Below are positions 34,601 to 48,938 of a DNA stretch of 64,000 nt, one piece after another. The notes under the pieces are model-generated. The model saw only the letters and a list, made by a program, of their open reading frames with translations, had not been told where the DNA came from and searched no databases. The stretch is from Phocoena phocoena (taxonomy: Eukaryota > Chordata > Mammalia > Artiodactyla > Phocoenidae): positions 50,168,639 to 50,232,638 of the forward strand of contig NC_089220.1 of NCBI RefSeq assembly GCF_963924675.1, read 5' to 3'. The translations under genes were made by a program, and so were the position numbers. Each line of letters opens with the position of its first letter. Within the stretch, counting starts at the first letter, position 1.

Positions 34601-37600
34601 AACAGAAATATTTTCATGTCTGTCATTTTTTACTGTTGTTTCACATTTAATTTTGTATTTTCATCTGACTTCCTTAAGGATATTATGGGATTTTGTTGTT
34701 GCTGTTGCTGTTTATTTTGGTCTATTTATTGTAGAATTTCCTGAAAATGCTACTCTAACTTCACAATAAAAGTATGCAAGCCACTCCAGATCCAGGATAA
34801 ACCTCTAAAGATTTCAAACAAATACTGTCATATTCTTAAAATAAAAACTTAAGCACAGGGACTTCTCTGGCCATCTAGTGGTTAAGACTCCGTGCTTCCA
34901 CTGCAGTGGGCATGGGTTTGATCCCTGGTCGGGGAACTAAGATCCCACATGCCACGTGGTGCAGCCAAACAAAACAAAACAAAACCATAAGCACAAAACT
35001 TTAACTAATTTAGGAGGTGAGGTCACACCATTCTCCAACATTCCAGAATGCTCCAGAATAACATGGGCCGTTGGTAGAAGATGTAATTTATTTTTTCCAA
35101 AATGGAAATATTTTTACTGTTTTTGTTAACTATAAAAAACATTTGGGTTACAACACATTCAACAACCACAAAAATAGTTTTTAAAAGGGACAGTTCTCCT
35201 ATAATCCTGTCCTCCAGCAATAAGAAACATTAATAATTTGGTATATATCTTTCCTAACTTTAATGCACATATAAAGACATTTATTAAAAATATACAAATA
35301 GGATCATATACTCTGTTCAATTTTTTTCATTCAACTAATATGTTTCAGAATATTTCCATGAAGCATATTGTCCTTTGGTAATGGAAGTACGGCAGCTCAT
35401 TGGGCAAATGCACCATGATTTAAACAACCCCCACTTACGGACATGAGGGTTGATGTCATGTTTTTGCTTTTATAAATAACGTTGCAATAAACATCTTTGT
35501 TGTGTGTGCACACGCACATACATATATGCACACACATATAAACACTTGTCCAATTTTTGTCTTAGGAGAAATTCTGGATCAAAGTAGAAATTCCATTTTA
35601 TATTTTAAACATATTACCAGACTACCTTCCAGAAAATTATACCAATTTAAACTCCCACTAATTGTGTTACAACCTAGCACAAACTGATCATTTGTAATTA
35701 TTTTTATCCGGTAAGTGAAAACTATTATTTTTATTTCAATTTCTTTAATAATTTATGAAGTTGGACATCTTTTAAAAATAATTTCTGCCTATTTGTATTT
35801 CTTCTGTGAGTTGCTCATTCATGTTCTTTGTTCACTTTTATTGGCCTGTTTGTCTTTTTCTTACTGATTTTCTGAGTTTTATGAATCTTAGCCCTTTCGG
35901 TTAGAAATACTGTAAATATTACTTCTAGTTTGTTTTTTGTTTGCATTTTCCAATTTGCTTTTTAACTTTTTGTGGTATATATTTCTACACAGAAATATTT
36001 AATTCTTAAATGGTCTTATCAATCAGTCTTTTAATTTATGAATTTTGGGTTTATATCATCTTTATAAAAGCTTTTTCCATGCCAAGATTTTAAAGATAAT
36101 CTGCTATACTTTCTTCTAGCACTTTTGAGGTTTTATTTTTAATAGTATTTATACTTTGGCATAATATATAGGTCTGATTCCAAATCATTACATGAACAGC
36201 TGAATTGATAGCTAAATATATTTATTCTATTGCTAAATATATATTATGAGCAATAAAATCAGACTTTGACTCACTCGGTTATCTGTTGACCTGTGATGAC
36301 CCCATTAGAACTTCATTTGTTCTACTGACCAGTCCTCAAGAATATGTAGTATAAAACCAGTACTTTTACATAATCAATTTTCAACTGCTAGTGCTCTCAT
36401 GTTTTATATAGTCTAGTTAAAGAACGAACTCTATATTGAAATCTATATATTCCTTGCTTAAGCAAAAAATCTGAAGGGGAAGAAAATATCAGTTCAGTTT
36501 TACAGATCCAAGTTTGGGTTATACCATGCATGTGTGCACACGTCTGTGCAGGCAGACACACACACACACACACACACCCCACACACAAAAATGCCTACAT
36601 ACTTAAATTTCGAACTTACCTTCCAGACCAGGTCCAGGTATCTAAGTTTAGATAGTGCAAATCATTCATCCTAGTTTGCTAAAATAAAAGTGTATGAAAT
36701 TGGTCAGTGTTTTACATATTTCATGGGCTAAAATTTTGGTTTTAAAATAAATTCAGATTAAAAATGGATTAACTCTATTTTACTTAACATCAGAAGTTTA
36801 TATATTGGGAAACAATGCTAAGCATTAATAAAATTAGCATAGAGCTACCAAATTAATGTGTCAAGGGGGAAAGGAAAAAATGAGTTTAAACTAACAAGAT
36901 TTAGATAATAAGAAATTAAACTTTTCTGATAAATCACTGAAGTGAAGGATTCTCCCCCATTAAAATATGATTTATAATCACCTGTGATTACTCATGTATG
37001 GTCCATTTAGGGAATAGAAGATTTAAAAAAGTTATTATTGAATCACATTTTAATCTCTAGACTATTTGAATGTTCAGCTATTCCACAAAATCAAAGGATC
37101 AATTTTTGTAAGAAGCATCAAAGATTAAAGATTTTCATAAAAAACACTAACCAAAACTCGTCCGCCAAAGATATAGCCCTTATTTCCGAGAACTGCACAC
37201 GTATGCGCGGCTCGTGGCTGCGGTGGAACACCACCCTGCAAGCAGAGATCAGAAAATGGAGAGCAAAGGCTTGAAACATCTATAATGAAGTCACATTCCT
37301 ATGCTCAGTATGAGAAATACTTGACTGCTAAGTTACCATTACCTATGTAACTTAATTCAAAACCTTAATGCAAAAGTTCGTTCTCAATAGTAATAATTAT
37401 AGACAAATACTACTCTTAAGGAATTACATTTATTCACCCTGATTTTTACTTTTTTTTACAATATTGACTGATTTATTATTTTTTTATTTTTTATTTTTTA
37501 TTTTTTTTGGCTGTGTTGGGTCTTATCTGCAGCATGCAGGATCTTTTATTGTGGCACGCGGGCTCTCTAGTTGAGGCATGCGGGCTCAATAGTTGTGGTG

Positions 37601-38312
37601 TGAGGGCTTAGCTGCCCCACAGTAAACCAGGGATTGAACCCATGTGCCCTTCATTAGAAGGCAGATTCTTAACCACTGGACCACCAGGAAAGTCCCTGAT
37701 CTTTACTTTTTAAAGTGTTTTTCTTAAATGCCTGACACTATTTGGCAAAATAAGATTTCACATAGGGACTTCCCTGGTGGTGCAGTGGTTGGGAATCCGC
37801 CTGCCAGTGCAGGGGACATGGGTTCAAGCCCTGGTCCGCGAAAATCCCACATGCCATGGAGCAACTAAGCCCATGCGCCACAACTACTGAGCCCGGGCGC
37901 CTAGAGCCCGTGCTCCGCAACAAGAGAAGCCACCGCAATGAGAAGACCACAGTGAGGAGCCCGTGCACTGCAACGAAGAGTAGCCCCCGCTCGCCCCAAC
38001 TAGAGAAAACCCGCACACAGCAAGGAAGACCCAACGCAGCCAAAATAAATTAATAAATGTATAAAAAAAAGAAAAAAAATTTCACATAAATTTTAGCTTA
38101 AAATATAAATATTTAGGGCTTCCCTGGTGGCGCAGTGGTTGAGAGTCCGCCTGCCGATGCAGGGGACACAGGTTCGTGCCCCGGTCTGGGAAGATCCCAC
38201 ATGCTGCGGAGCGGCTGGGCCCGTGAGCCATGGCTGCTGAGCCTGCGCTTCCGGAGCCTGCGCTCCGCAGCGGGAGAGCCACAGCACTGAGAGGCCCGCG
38301 TACCGGGAAAAA

Positions 38313-38343
<31 letters not shown>

Positions 38344-41300
38344 TTTAAAAACATTTTCTTTCTCTCCCTTGCCCATCCCACCCCCTCTTTTCCTCCCTTT
38401 TCCTCTCTCTTCTCTCTCCCTCTCTCTCACTCATACACACACACAGAGACACACACACACAGAGTTAATATTAATATGAGTGAGCAGTACACTGTGTGAT
38501 GATCTCAGAGACTTAAAAAAAAATCAATCTGCCCCCCCAAAACTCTTGATGCTTCAAATTCCACAATAAGAACTTCATTCTTGGCTTAAGCCAGTGTTTA
38601 TCTCTTACTAAAACTCTTCACATTAACTGATAATACTTCTTTATACTTTACTTTGAATAAATATAGCAGAACTTTTCTTCAGAGAAGTTTGGGGTTGGTG
38701 GGAAAAGAGAGGGTATAATGGGTAGATTAGTGAATAAGATTTGAAGGAAGAATTTTCTGCATAATTTCCATGTGTTCATGGTGGGTACTTCTGTGTATGT
38801 ATTTAATTCCAAGTTCTGAAAGAACCCAACATTTTCAGCTCATTGGCTACCGAATGTGGCCACAGGAAATTTAAGCACTACATCCAATATCATAACCTCC
38901 TAGAATTTTTTACTTGAATAATTATGAGGTCAACATGGTAAGAAATAATTCAGATATTACCTATATAACACTTAAATAAATGAGAGAGAACCATTTGTGT
39001 TGCAGTTCCCAACACTTCCAACAAAACAAAAGTTTTATTGTCCCATCCCTGATCTGAAATTCTGGAAAAATTCTTCTACTATATACACATTCATTAAGAA
39101 ATAAATATTGACTTTTTCCTTTTTTATTTATGAAATACATTTAATATCCAACCAAAGCTTCTGAATAAACTGAGTTCATACCAGTCCAAACAAAAACAAA
39201 GTAATGGCATTTGCATTAGCCTGTGTGGCTAACTGCGTAAATAATGCACAGTGCTTATTAGGTCATTTGAAATACTGAAAATAACCCAAAGACTACTATT
39301 ATATTCTACTGTCCTCATAGGGTTAAGAGTCCCATGTAGGAAAACACTTTCAACTTTCCATTTAACAGATGACATTATATGGCTTATGTAAAAGTACACA
39401 GTTCTTTTCAACCAGTTTCTTCAACTGCAACAGCAATAACTCGAACACACTACCATGTTGCCTTTCCTTTTGCTGCAGATATTCAGGAACAATTAATTAA
39501 TTTAAGAATGTCTCTAAAAAATAAAGGGAACAAATTCTAGCTGCAACCACATCAGAAAAACCTTCAGATATAATATAAACAATGTAAGAACTTATTTGAA
39601 GAAATAATCAGAGAAATCACAGTGAAAATACTGTTAAACACTAACTGAAAGAGTGTCAGTGCCCATTAGGCTGTTGGTGCAGAAGGGGGGAAGGGGTACG
39701 GATTAAGGTAAGGCGAGAGAGAAGGAGTCACAACAGAAAGACCTGAAGTCCAAAGAACTAATTATAAGCTACCTCAGTTCACTTATCCCAAGGAGCACAT
39801 TCTAAAAATATGCCTGCAGTAGCTCCAGACTCTTGCTTATTCTCTAAGGGAGCAGAGCGTTAAGAGGCCTGAAAGAAATCCAGGATGAGTTTCAGTAGAT
39901 CCAGTCTCAATAATATTTCTCTCCACCTGCTTGCTGATACGAAATTATTTTAACAGAGATAAGATGCTTTTATTTCATTAATACATAAGTCTTAACATTA
40001 AAATGCTGACTGCAGGAAAATTCAATCAACAAATATGATCGACTGATAGTTGATCAGTTCCAAAATTAGAAGAGAACAGAAGAGCACTGAAAACCTGAAA
40101 AGCACTGCTTGGAAAAAGAGGAAGCTGAGAAGGGTCAAACCTTGTAACACCTGCTATTTTGCACAGAACCTCCCTCACTACCATCTACAGAAGCTGAACT
40201 GCAAGGAAATTTAGTCATATGTGCATGTTAGTGGACAGAAATTTGGTTTTGCCTGTTCAGCATTCTATTCTGCACAGTTCCGGTGAGCTGACCAATCACA
40301 ATACCTTGCTCCCCCAGGGACAGACCTGAGACTCGGACCTGGCCAGTCATCCCCTTGGCAGCAGGGACTGATATAGAGTAGGAACATGCCTAAGTAGAGC
40401 CAGAGTCCTTTTCTAGGACAAAGACATAGACATTGACAGAATGCAGCACCAATAGAAAGATCTGCTGGTGTAGCCAGAGCCATATTCCCTTCTAAATGAG
40501 CTGGACAGTCTGCAGTAGACACGATAAAGCTAGCACACAGAGAAGCAGGGAGAAGCCAACAGAGAGATGCAAATATTGGGATGGTGTTGGATAACTGGCT
40601 CCAGTTCCTAAGGTCCTGGTCCCTGTAGCTCTTCCACTGTGTGAGCCACTTCAAAATATACTTCCCAGCTATGTGAGAATTCTTTAATGGCTTAAACTAA
40701 TGTGAATTTGTGTTTGCTCACTAGAAGATGAAAGAGTATTAAGATTTCAAGGGTTTATGAAACATGGGCTTTTTAAAATCATGGACTTTGTTACGAAAGG
40801 ACTTTTTAAAAGAGACTTCATTAAATCAGGGCATTACACTTGTGGGTAAAGAATGATGATGGCACCTCTTTAGATTTTTCTAGAAAACCTTAGTTAGCCT
40901 GGAGAAAAATATGTGATTAAAAAAAGTACTAATAACAGTTCTCATAAGAGAACCCCTTTGTATATGATAACAAACTCAATTACTGAAATCCAATAACTCA
41001 GTAAAAGAAATAGATTTTAAAAGTATTAATGAGTATACAAACATAAAGGTGACTTTTTACAATACTTACTTTAATTTCTGGTTGAAGCCAACTCTGTGTC
41101 TTTGTGTCAAATATGTGAACATCATTATGCCATCCCCAGAATATCTGCTCTTCCTAAAAAAGAGATTTTAAAAATATTTTAAAAAGCTTTTATAATTTTT
41201 AGATTAGTATTATAGTTTCACTGCACACTTACTGGTGAAATAATAGGCACTTTTGCAGAAATAGAGTTAAGTGTGACCATAGTCATAAAGCTAACGCATA

Positions 41301-44300
41301 CACCAGTGTAACCACAGTCGTAAAGCTAATGCATATACCCGTGGCTCACAAAGTGTGGTCCCTAAGCCATAGCAACATCACCCGGCAACTTTCCTTCTCG
41401 TAGTATTGTTTGCATGAGTCATAACTTTGCTTGTTGACAATCTTCCACTTCTCTCAAAGGAATATCTCTTTTAAAATTGCAGAGAACAGAATGATATTTA
41501 CATTTGGAAATCTCTTTTCCTAAAGTACAGGTTCAGAATTCCTAATCATTGCTGTTAGAAACTTTAGGGAACAATGATTCCTTTTTCCAAAAAATTCCAA
41601 TCAATTCTACTTAACCAAGCACCTTGTTCTTATGCATCAAACTTATGCTCACTCTCTTGTCTTCTAGGAAGACGAAACTATTGGCAAGGCAAAGATTTAG
41701 CAGTTAGACTGTACTTAGCATCCTCTGCATTGCTGAAATCCTCTACCACTATTCTAGCTTACCTCTGTACCAGTTTTATGTTATATGTCAGGAATATAAC
41801 ATTCATTTTTGTCAGGACTTGTCAAACAAGTCAAATAAACTACATAATTTACTTAGTTTAGAATCTAAATGAAAAAACCTACCTGTACACCATAAACTTT
41901 AGGACATGATCATTAGCCTAACTGTACTAAAGGAGGAAAAAATGAGAGATTTCACTGATGAGTAGACATAATTAATGGGAAGTTATATTACTAAAAATTA
42001 TCAGTAATACTGTAAGTAGCAAAACTTTAAAGATATTTCATTTTAAAAACTCAAAAACCATGTAAACCATTTTTAACACTTAAAAACCATTCAGTTTTAT
42101 TAATTAGCATGTATTAATTTCACACATAGTCCAAATAAAGACTATGGAGAATTTTTAAATACCTATATACAAAGAGATATACATGAAATGTACATATACC
42201 TTTATATTAATAATGTACAATAATAATACATGCTACTAGAAGGTAAAACTGAAGACTTACTGTGTATCTTGGTGGTGAGATCAATGGTTTTTAAAGTTAT
42301 CTTTTAAAAGATTTCATTTTTATAAGTCATGAGTTCTTTCCTTAATAATAATTTATTCTCTAACCAGTAAGAATAAATAGAAAAAGTAATATGACTACCA
42401 ACTTACTCACTCTCATACAGAAGCCAGACTGAGCTATGAATAGTTCTGGTGGACGTACCTAAAAGGAGGTGTATGTCAGCAACAGCCACTGCGGTTAGCT
42501 AAGAACAAAGTTTTTCCAAGTTGTGCTAAAGCCACTAGTTTTCCAACAGAAGCAGCTATAAGTGATTAATGGCATCAGAAAAGACATTACTCTGCCAGTA
42601 GCCATGAAGGCTGATATAATTAGGTGAGAGAACTTCCTGCAACTGAATCCAAATTCAAAAGAGAGAAAATACAATTTTTTTCATAATATCAATTACAGCA
42701 AATTAAAATGAGAAAAACTGGGTTCATTATTTCTGGAGACTGTAACGTGACACTAACTTAGGGGAAAATGTAAACAGGGATTACTCTCTTACCCAAGACG
42801 CATCATGAACATCAAAACAATCTTGGAGTTCATTGTGTCTCCTACACCCATAGCCACCAAAATATATTAATCTGAAAAACAAAACAAAGCACACACTTTA
42901 GGAGTTCTATTTTCAGTCTGTTCACAGAAAGTTGGAAGACATCATTTCCCTCACAACCTAAACAAGCCATATAAACTACAAAACCATAGTTTAAAAAAAA
43001 AATCAAAGAGCTATGAGACCTAAATGAACTAATTCCAGAAAGTGATAAGCTCGCAGTAGGAGAGAAGAGGCCCATGGCTGCTTTCATACCTGATGTAACA
43101 GCAGGAGGAGAAAGAATCCAGCACAGATTGGGTTTGTAAAAGAAGCCACCCAAAATTTTAACAGGCACATGTAGGCTGGCATAGCAAATTAGAATCTTAA
43201 GAAACTCAGCCACAGAGGGAGCTTGAACCTACTGAACAACTTTTTCACATAGTCTTCAGGGAGGGCTCAGGGTCAGTCACCAACAGCTGGAAGCAGAGAA
43301 GAGCTGAGCAACTCTCCTTGAGGCAATCTGAGCTATCAACTCTAAAGTTTGGGATCTGGGCAGGAGATCTGACAGAAACACCTCAGAGGCATGCCAAGCT
43401 GTTACAGCACACAGGGTGGCTGCCCTCAAAAGGCCAGGCGGGGAGGGGCAGTGCTGAAAGAGATCTCTCAAGGTACAGAAAGCATAAAGTGGGATTGGAG
43501 AGCAAAGAGAACTCCCTAGCAACACAAGTAGGCTATGAAACAAGGAGAGATCTCCCACAGTTCTGAGAAGTAGGTATTCAGCTGTGAAGCACTGTTCAAA
43601 ATCTCTAGACAATCTCTAGTGCTCAAACATGGGGCTGTAGCAAAGGAAAGTCTTGGTCCAGCATCAGAACATTTGAAGCCAGTGGTTAAACTGAATCAAA
43701 CTAAAGCTGCAACAAAGCCCAGACACAGATCAACTATAGATTAGACTGACTTAAATCCCACTCTAGCAACCTGAAAAAGGAAAAAAAGGGCATGTCCTTT
43801 TCTGGAAAGAAATATTGTTTATTCCCAACTTCACTGTTCTTTCATACAGAATGTCTATCAAATGATGAAGAAATTACAAGGTATAAGAAAAGGCAAAAAA
43901 AGTGACCCATGATCAAGAGAGGAAAGAGTCAATATAAGCTGACTCCAAGGTGGCCCAGATATTAGAATTATTAGACATGGCCTTTAAAATAACTATGGTA
44001 GAAATAGTAACAGACCAGTTTGTCAAAGGTGGACAATGTGCAGGAAGAACTAGGTAATTTTGGCAGAGACATGGAACCATGAAAAAGAGTGAAATGAAAA
44101 TGCAAACAATTGGAAAATAAGATGTCAGAAATAAAGAAATTCATTAGATGGTCATAACAGGAAACTGGACATAGCAATGGAAAAGATCCGTGAACTTGAA
44201 GATAAGTCAACTGGTAAAAAAAAGTATCCAAATTAAAACAAAGAGAATGAAAGAGTCGGGGGCAGGGAAGGGAGCCCAAGCTCTGTATAACAATATCATA

Positions 44301-47300
44301 TGATCTAATGTGCATATAATAGGAGTCCCAGAAGGAAAAGAGACAAATAAATGGGTAGAAGAAATATTTGTTAATTAATAAGAACTTCCTAAAACTGAAG
44401 AAAGATATATATCCACCAACCCCAGAAGCTCAGCACACTCCAAGCTGGATAAATACAAATAAGTGAATTTCTCACCAGAAAAATGGAGGCCAAAAGGCAA
44501 TGTAATAAAGTCATTAAAGTGCTGAAAGAAAAAAAAAAATCTGTCAACCCAATGAGTGAAAAACATCACAAGGGAAATTAGAAATTACCTTGAAATGACT
44601 GAAAATGCAAACAGAATAAAACAAAACTTATGGAATACTGTGAAGGTGGTGCTCAGAGGGAATCTTATAGCTATAAATGCCCACAAATTTAAAAAGAAAG
44701 ATCTCATATCAATAATATAACCATACACATCAAGGAACTAGAAAGAGAAGCAAACTAAACCCATAGATAATAGAAGGAAATAATAAAAATTACAGGGGAA
44801 ATAAGCAAAATAGTGAATAGAAAAACAATAGAGAGAAACAACAAAACCAAAAGTTGGGTCTTTGAAAATATCAACAAAATTGACAAATCTTTAGCTAGGT
44901 TGACTAAAAAAAAAGTAGAGAAAACTCAAATTACTAAAATTAGGAGTGACAGAGGGGACATTGAAACTAGAGACTAGTTTCAACTAGAGAAAGCCCGCAC
45001 GCAGCAACGAAGACCCAACACAGCCAAAAATAACAGACAGAAATTAAAAGTATCATAAAAGAATACCAAAAAACTGCATACCAACAGACTGTATAAACTA
45101 GATGAAATAGAAAAATTCCTGGAAAGACACACACTTCCAAAAGGGGCTCATGAAGAAATAAAAAATCTGAATAAACATATAATAAGTAAAGAGGCTGAAT
45201 CAGTAATCCTAAAACCTCCCAACAAAGAAAAGCCCAGTACCACATGGCTTCAGTGGTGAATTCTATCAAATATTTCAAGAAGAATTAATACCAATCCTTC
45301 TCAAACATTTAAAAATACTGAGACGGAGGGAACACTTCCTAACTCATTCAATGAGGCCAGCATTATCCTGAAACTGAAGCCAGACAAAAATACAACAAGA
45401 AAACTGCATATATCTGATAAGGGTTTACTACCCAGAATATGTAAAGAATTCCTACAACTCAATAACAAAAAGATAAAACAATCCAATTTTTTAAAAATGG
45501 GCAAAGGACTAGAATAGATATTTCTCCAAAGAAGATATACAAATGGCCAACAAGCCCAGGAAAAGATGGTCAACATCATTAGTCACTGGGCAAACACAAA
45601 TCAAAACCACAATGGATATCACTTCACACCCATTACAATGGCAATTATAAAACAAACAAATAAACAAACAAAAAACAAAAGAAAATAGCAAGAGTTGGTG
45701 AGAATGTAGAAAATTGGAACCTTTATAGTGGGAATATAACATGGCATTGTTACTGTGGAAAACAGTTTGGTTCTCCTCAAAATGTTGAACGTAGGGGCTT
45801 CCCTGGTGGCGCAGTGGTTAAGAATCCACCTGCCAATGCAGGGGACACAGGTTCGAGCCCTGGTCCAGGAAGATCCCACATGTGTCAGAGCAACTAAGCC
45901 CATGCGCCACAACTACTGAGCCTGCGCTTTAGAGCCCATGAGCCACAACGACTGAAGCCCACACACCTAGAGCCTGTGCTCCACAACAAGAGAAGCCACC
46001 ACAACACGAACCCCTCACACCACAACGAAGAGTAGCCCCTGCTCGCCACAACTAGAGAAAGCCCGCACGCAGCAATGAAGACCCAACACAGCCAAAAATA
46101 AATAAATAAAAAATAAATTAAATTAACTTAAAAAAAATGTTGACCATAGAATTACCACATGATCCACCTAAAAGAATCAGAACAAGAAGAACAAACAAGG
46201 CCCAAAGTCAGCAGAAGGAAAGAAATAATAAATATCAGAGAAGAAATAAATAAAATAGAGATTTAAAAAACTAATAGAAAAGATCAATGAAAGTAAGAGC
46301 TGGTTCTTTGTAAAGATATACAAAATTGAAAAATTTTTAGTCAGACTCATCAATAAAGAAAGAGAGAAGACCCAAATAAATAAAATCAGAAATAAAAGAG
46401 AAGTTACAACCAATACCACAGAAATACAAATCATAAGAGATTACTATGAACAATTATAAGCCAAAAAAATGAACAACCTAGACCTGGATAAACTCCTAGA
46501 AACATACAATCTCCCAAGACTGAATGAGGAAGAAATAGAAAATCTGAACAAACTGACTACTAGCAATAAAATTGATCAGTAATCAAAAATACTCCCAAAA
46601 AACAAAAGTCCAGGACCAGATGGCTTCACAAATGAATTCTATCATACCTTCAAAGAAGATTTAACACCTATCCTTCTCAAACTATTCCAAAAAAATTGAA
46701 GAGGAGAGAAAGTTTCCAAACCCATTCTACAAGGCCAGCATTACCTTGATACCAAAATCAGAAAAAGACACTACAAAAAAAGAAACTTACAGGTTAATAT
46801 CCCTGGTGAACATAGATACACAAATCTTCAACAAAACACTAGCAAACTGAATTCAACAATACGTTAAAAGGATCATACACAATGATCAAGTGGGATTTAT
46901 CCCAGGAATGCAAGGATGGTTCAGTATCCACAAATCAATCAACATGACACACCACATTAACAAAATGAAGGATAAAAATCATGCAATGAACTCAATAGCT
47001 ACAGAAAAAGCATTTGACAAAATCCAACAACGATTCATGACAAAAACTCTCAACAAAGTGGGTAGAGAAGGAACACACATCAACAATAAAGGCCATTTTT
47101 GACAAACACACAGCAAACATCATAGTCAATGGTGAAAAGCTGAAAGCATTTCCTCTAAGATCAGGAACAATACAAGGATGCCCCCTTTTTTACTTAACAT
47201 AATATTGGAAGTCCTAGCCACAGCAATCAGAGAAGAAAAAGAAATAAAAAGTGTCCAAATTGGAAGGGAAGGAATAAAACTGTCACTATTTGCAGATGAC

Positions 47301-48892
47301 ATGATTGTATATATAGAATACTCTAAAGAGTCCACCAAAAAACTATAAAAACTAATAAATGAATTCAATAAATTTACAGGACACAAAATTAATAGACATA
47401 AATCGGTTGCATTTCTATACACTAATAATGGACTATCAGAGACAGAAATCAAGGAAATAATTCCATTTACAATTGCATCAAAACGAATAAAATACCTAGG
47501 AATAAATTTAACCAAAAAGGTGAAAGACCTGTACTCTGAAAACTATAAGGCACTGATGAAAGATATTTATGATGACATGAATAAGTGGAAAGATATTTCA
47601 TGTTCATGGATTGGAAGAATTAATATTGTTAAAATGTTCATACTACCCAAAGCAATCTACAGATTCAATGCAATCCTTATCAAAATACTGATGGCATTTT
47701 TTTCACAGAGCTAGAACAAATAATCCTAAAATTTTTATGGAACCACAAAAGACTCTAAATAGCCAAAATAATCTTGAGAAAGAAGAACAAATCTAAATGT
47801 ATCATGGTTCCTGGTTTCAAACTATACTACAAAGCTACAGTAATAAAAAAAAGTAAGGTACTGGTACAAAAATAGACACATAGATCAATGAAACAGAATA
47901 GAGAGCCCAGAAGTAAACCCATGCACATATGCTCAGTTAATCTACAACATAAGAATATACAACAACAACAACAAAAAAAAAGAATATACAACAGAGAAAA
48001 GACAGTCTCTTCAATAAGTGATGTTGGGAAAACTTACAGCTATTTATAAAAGAATGAAACTAGACCATTTTCTCATACCATATACAAAAATAAACTCAAA
48101 ATGCATTAAAGACTTAAGCATAAGACTTGATACTATAAAACCCCTAGAAGAAAACTTAGGCAGTACACTCTTTGAAATCAGCCTTAGCAATATTTTTTTG
48201 GATCTGTCTCCTCTGGCAAGGGCAACAAAAGCAAAAATAAGCAAATGGGACCACAACAAACTAAAAAGCTTTTGCACAGCAAAAGAAACCATCAATAAAA
48301 CAAAAAGGCAACCTACTGAATGGGAGAAGATATTTGCAAATGATATGTCCACTAGGGGCTAATATACAAAATATATAAAGAACTCAAACAACTCAGCATC
48401 AGTTAAAAAAAACCAACCCAGTTAAAAAATGGGGAAAAGACCTAAATAGACATTTTTCCAAAGAACACATACAGATGTCCAACAGGCACATGAAAAGATG
48501 TTCAGTACCACTAATTGTCAGGGAAATGCAAACCCAAACCACAATGAGATGTCACCTTACACCTGTCAGAATGGTTATTATCAAAAGGACAAGAAATAAC
48601 AAGTGTTGGCACAGATGTGGAGAAAAGGAAACCTTCATGCATTGTTGGTGGGAATGTAAATTGATACAAGCACTATAGAAAACAGTATGGAGGTTCCTCA
48701 AAAAATTAAAAATAGAACTACCATACTATCCAGCAATGCCGCTCCTATTTAACTAAATAACATGAAAACACTTATTCAAAAAGATATATACACCCAATGT
48801 TCATTGCAGCATTAATTACAATAGCCAAGATATGGAAGCAACCTGTGTCCATCAACAGATGAATGGATAAAGAAGATGTGGTGTGTCTGTAT

Positions 48893-48938
<46 letters not shown>

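Noticed and set aside
46170..48690. Several open frames with reverse-transcriptase-like motifs
   Set aside because: They are pieces of a decayed L1 ORF2 broken by frameshifts and stops, not a host gene.
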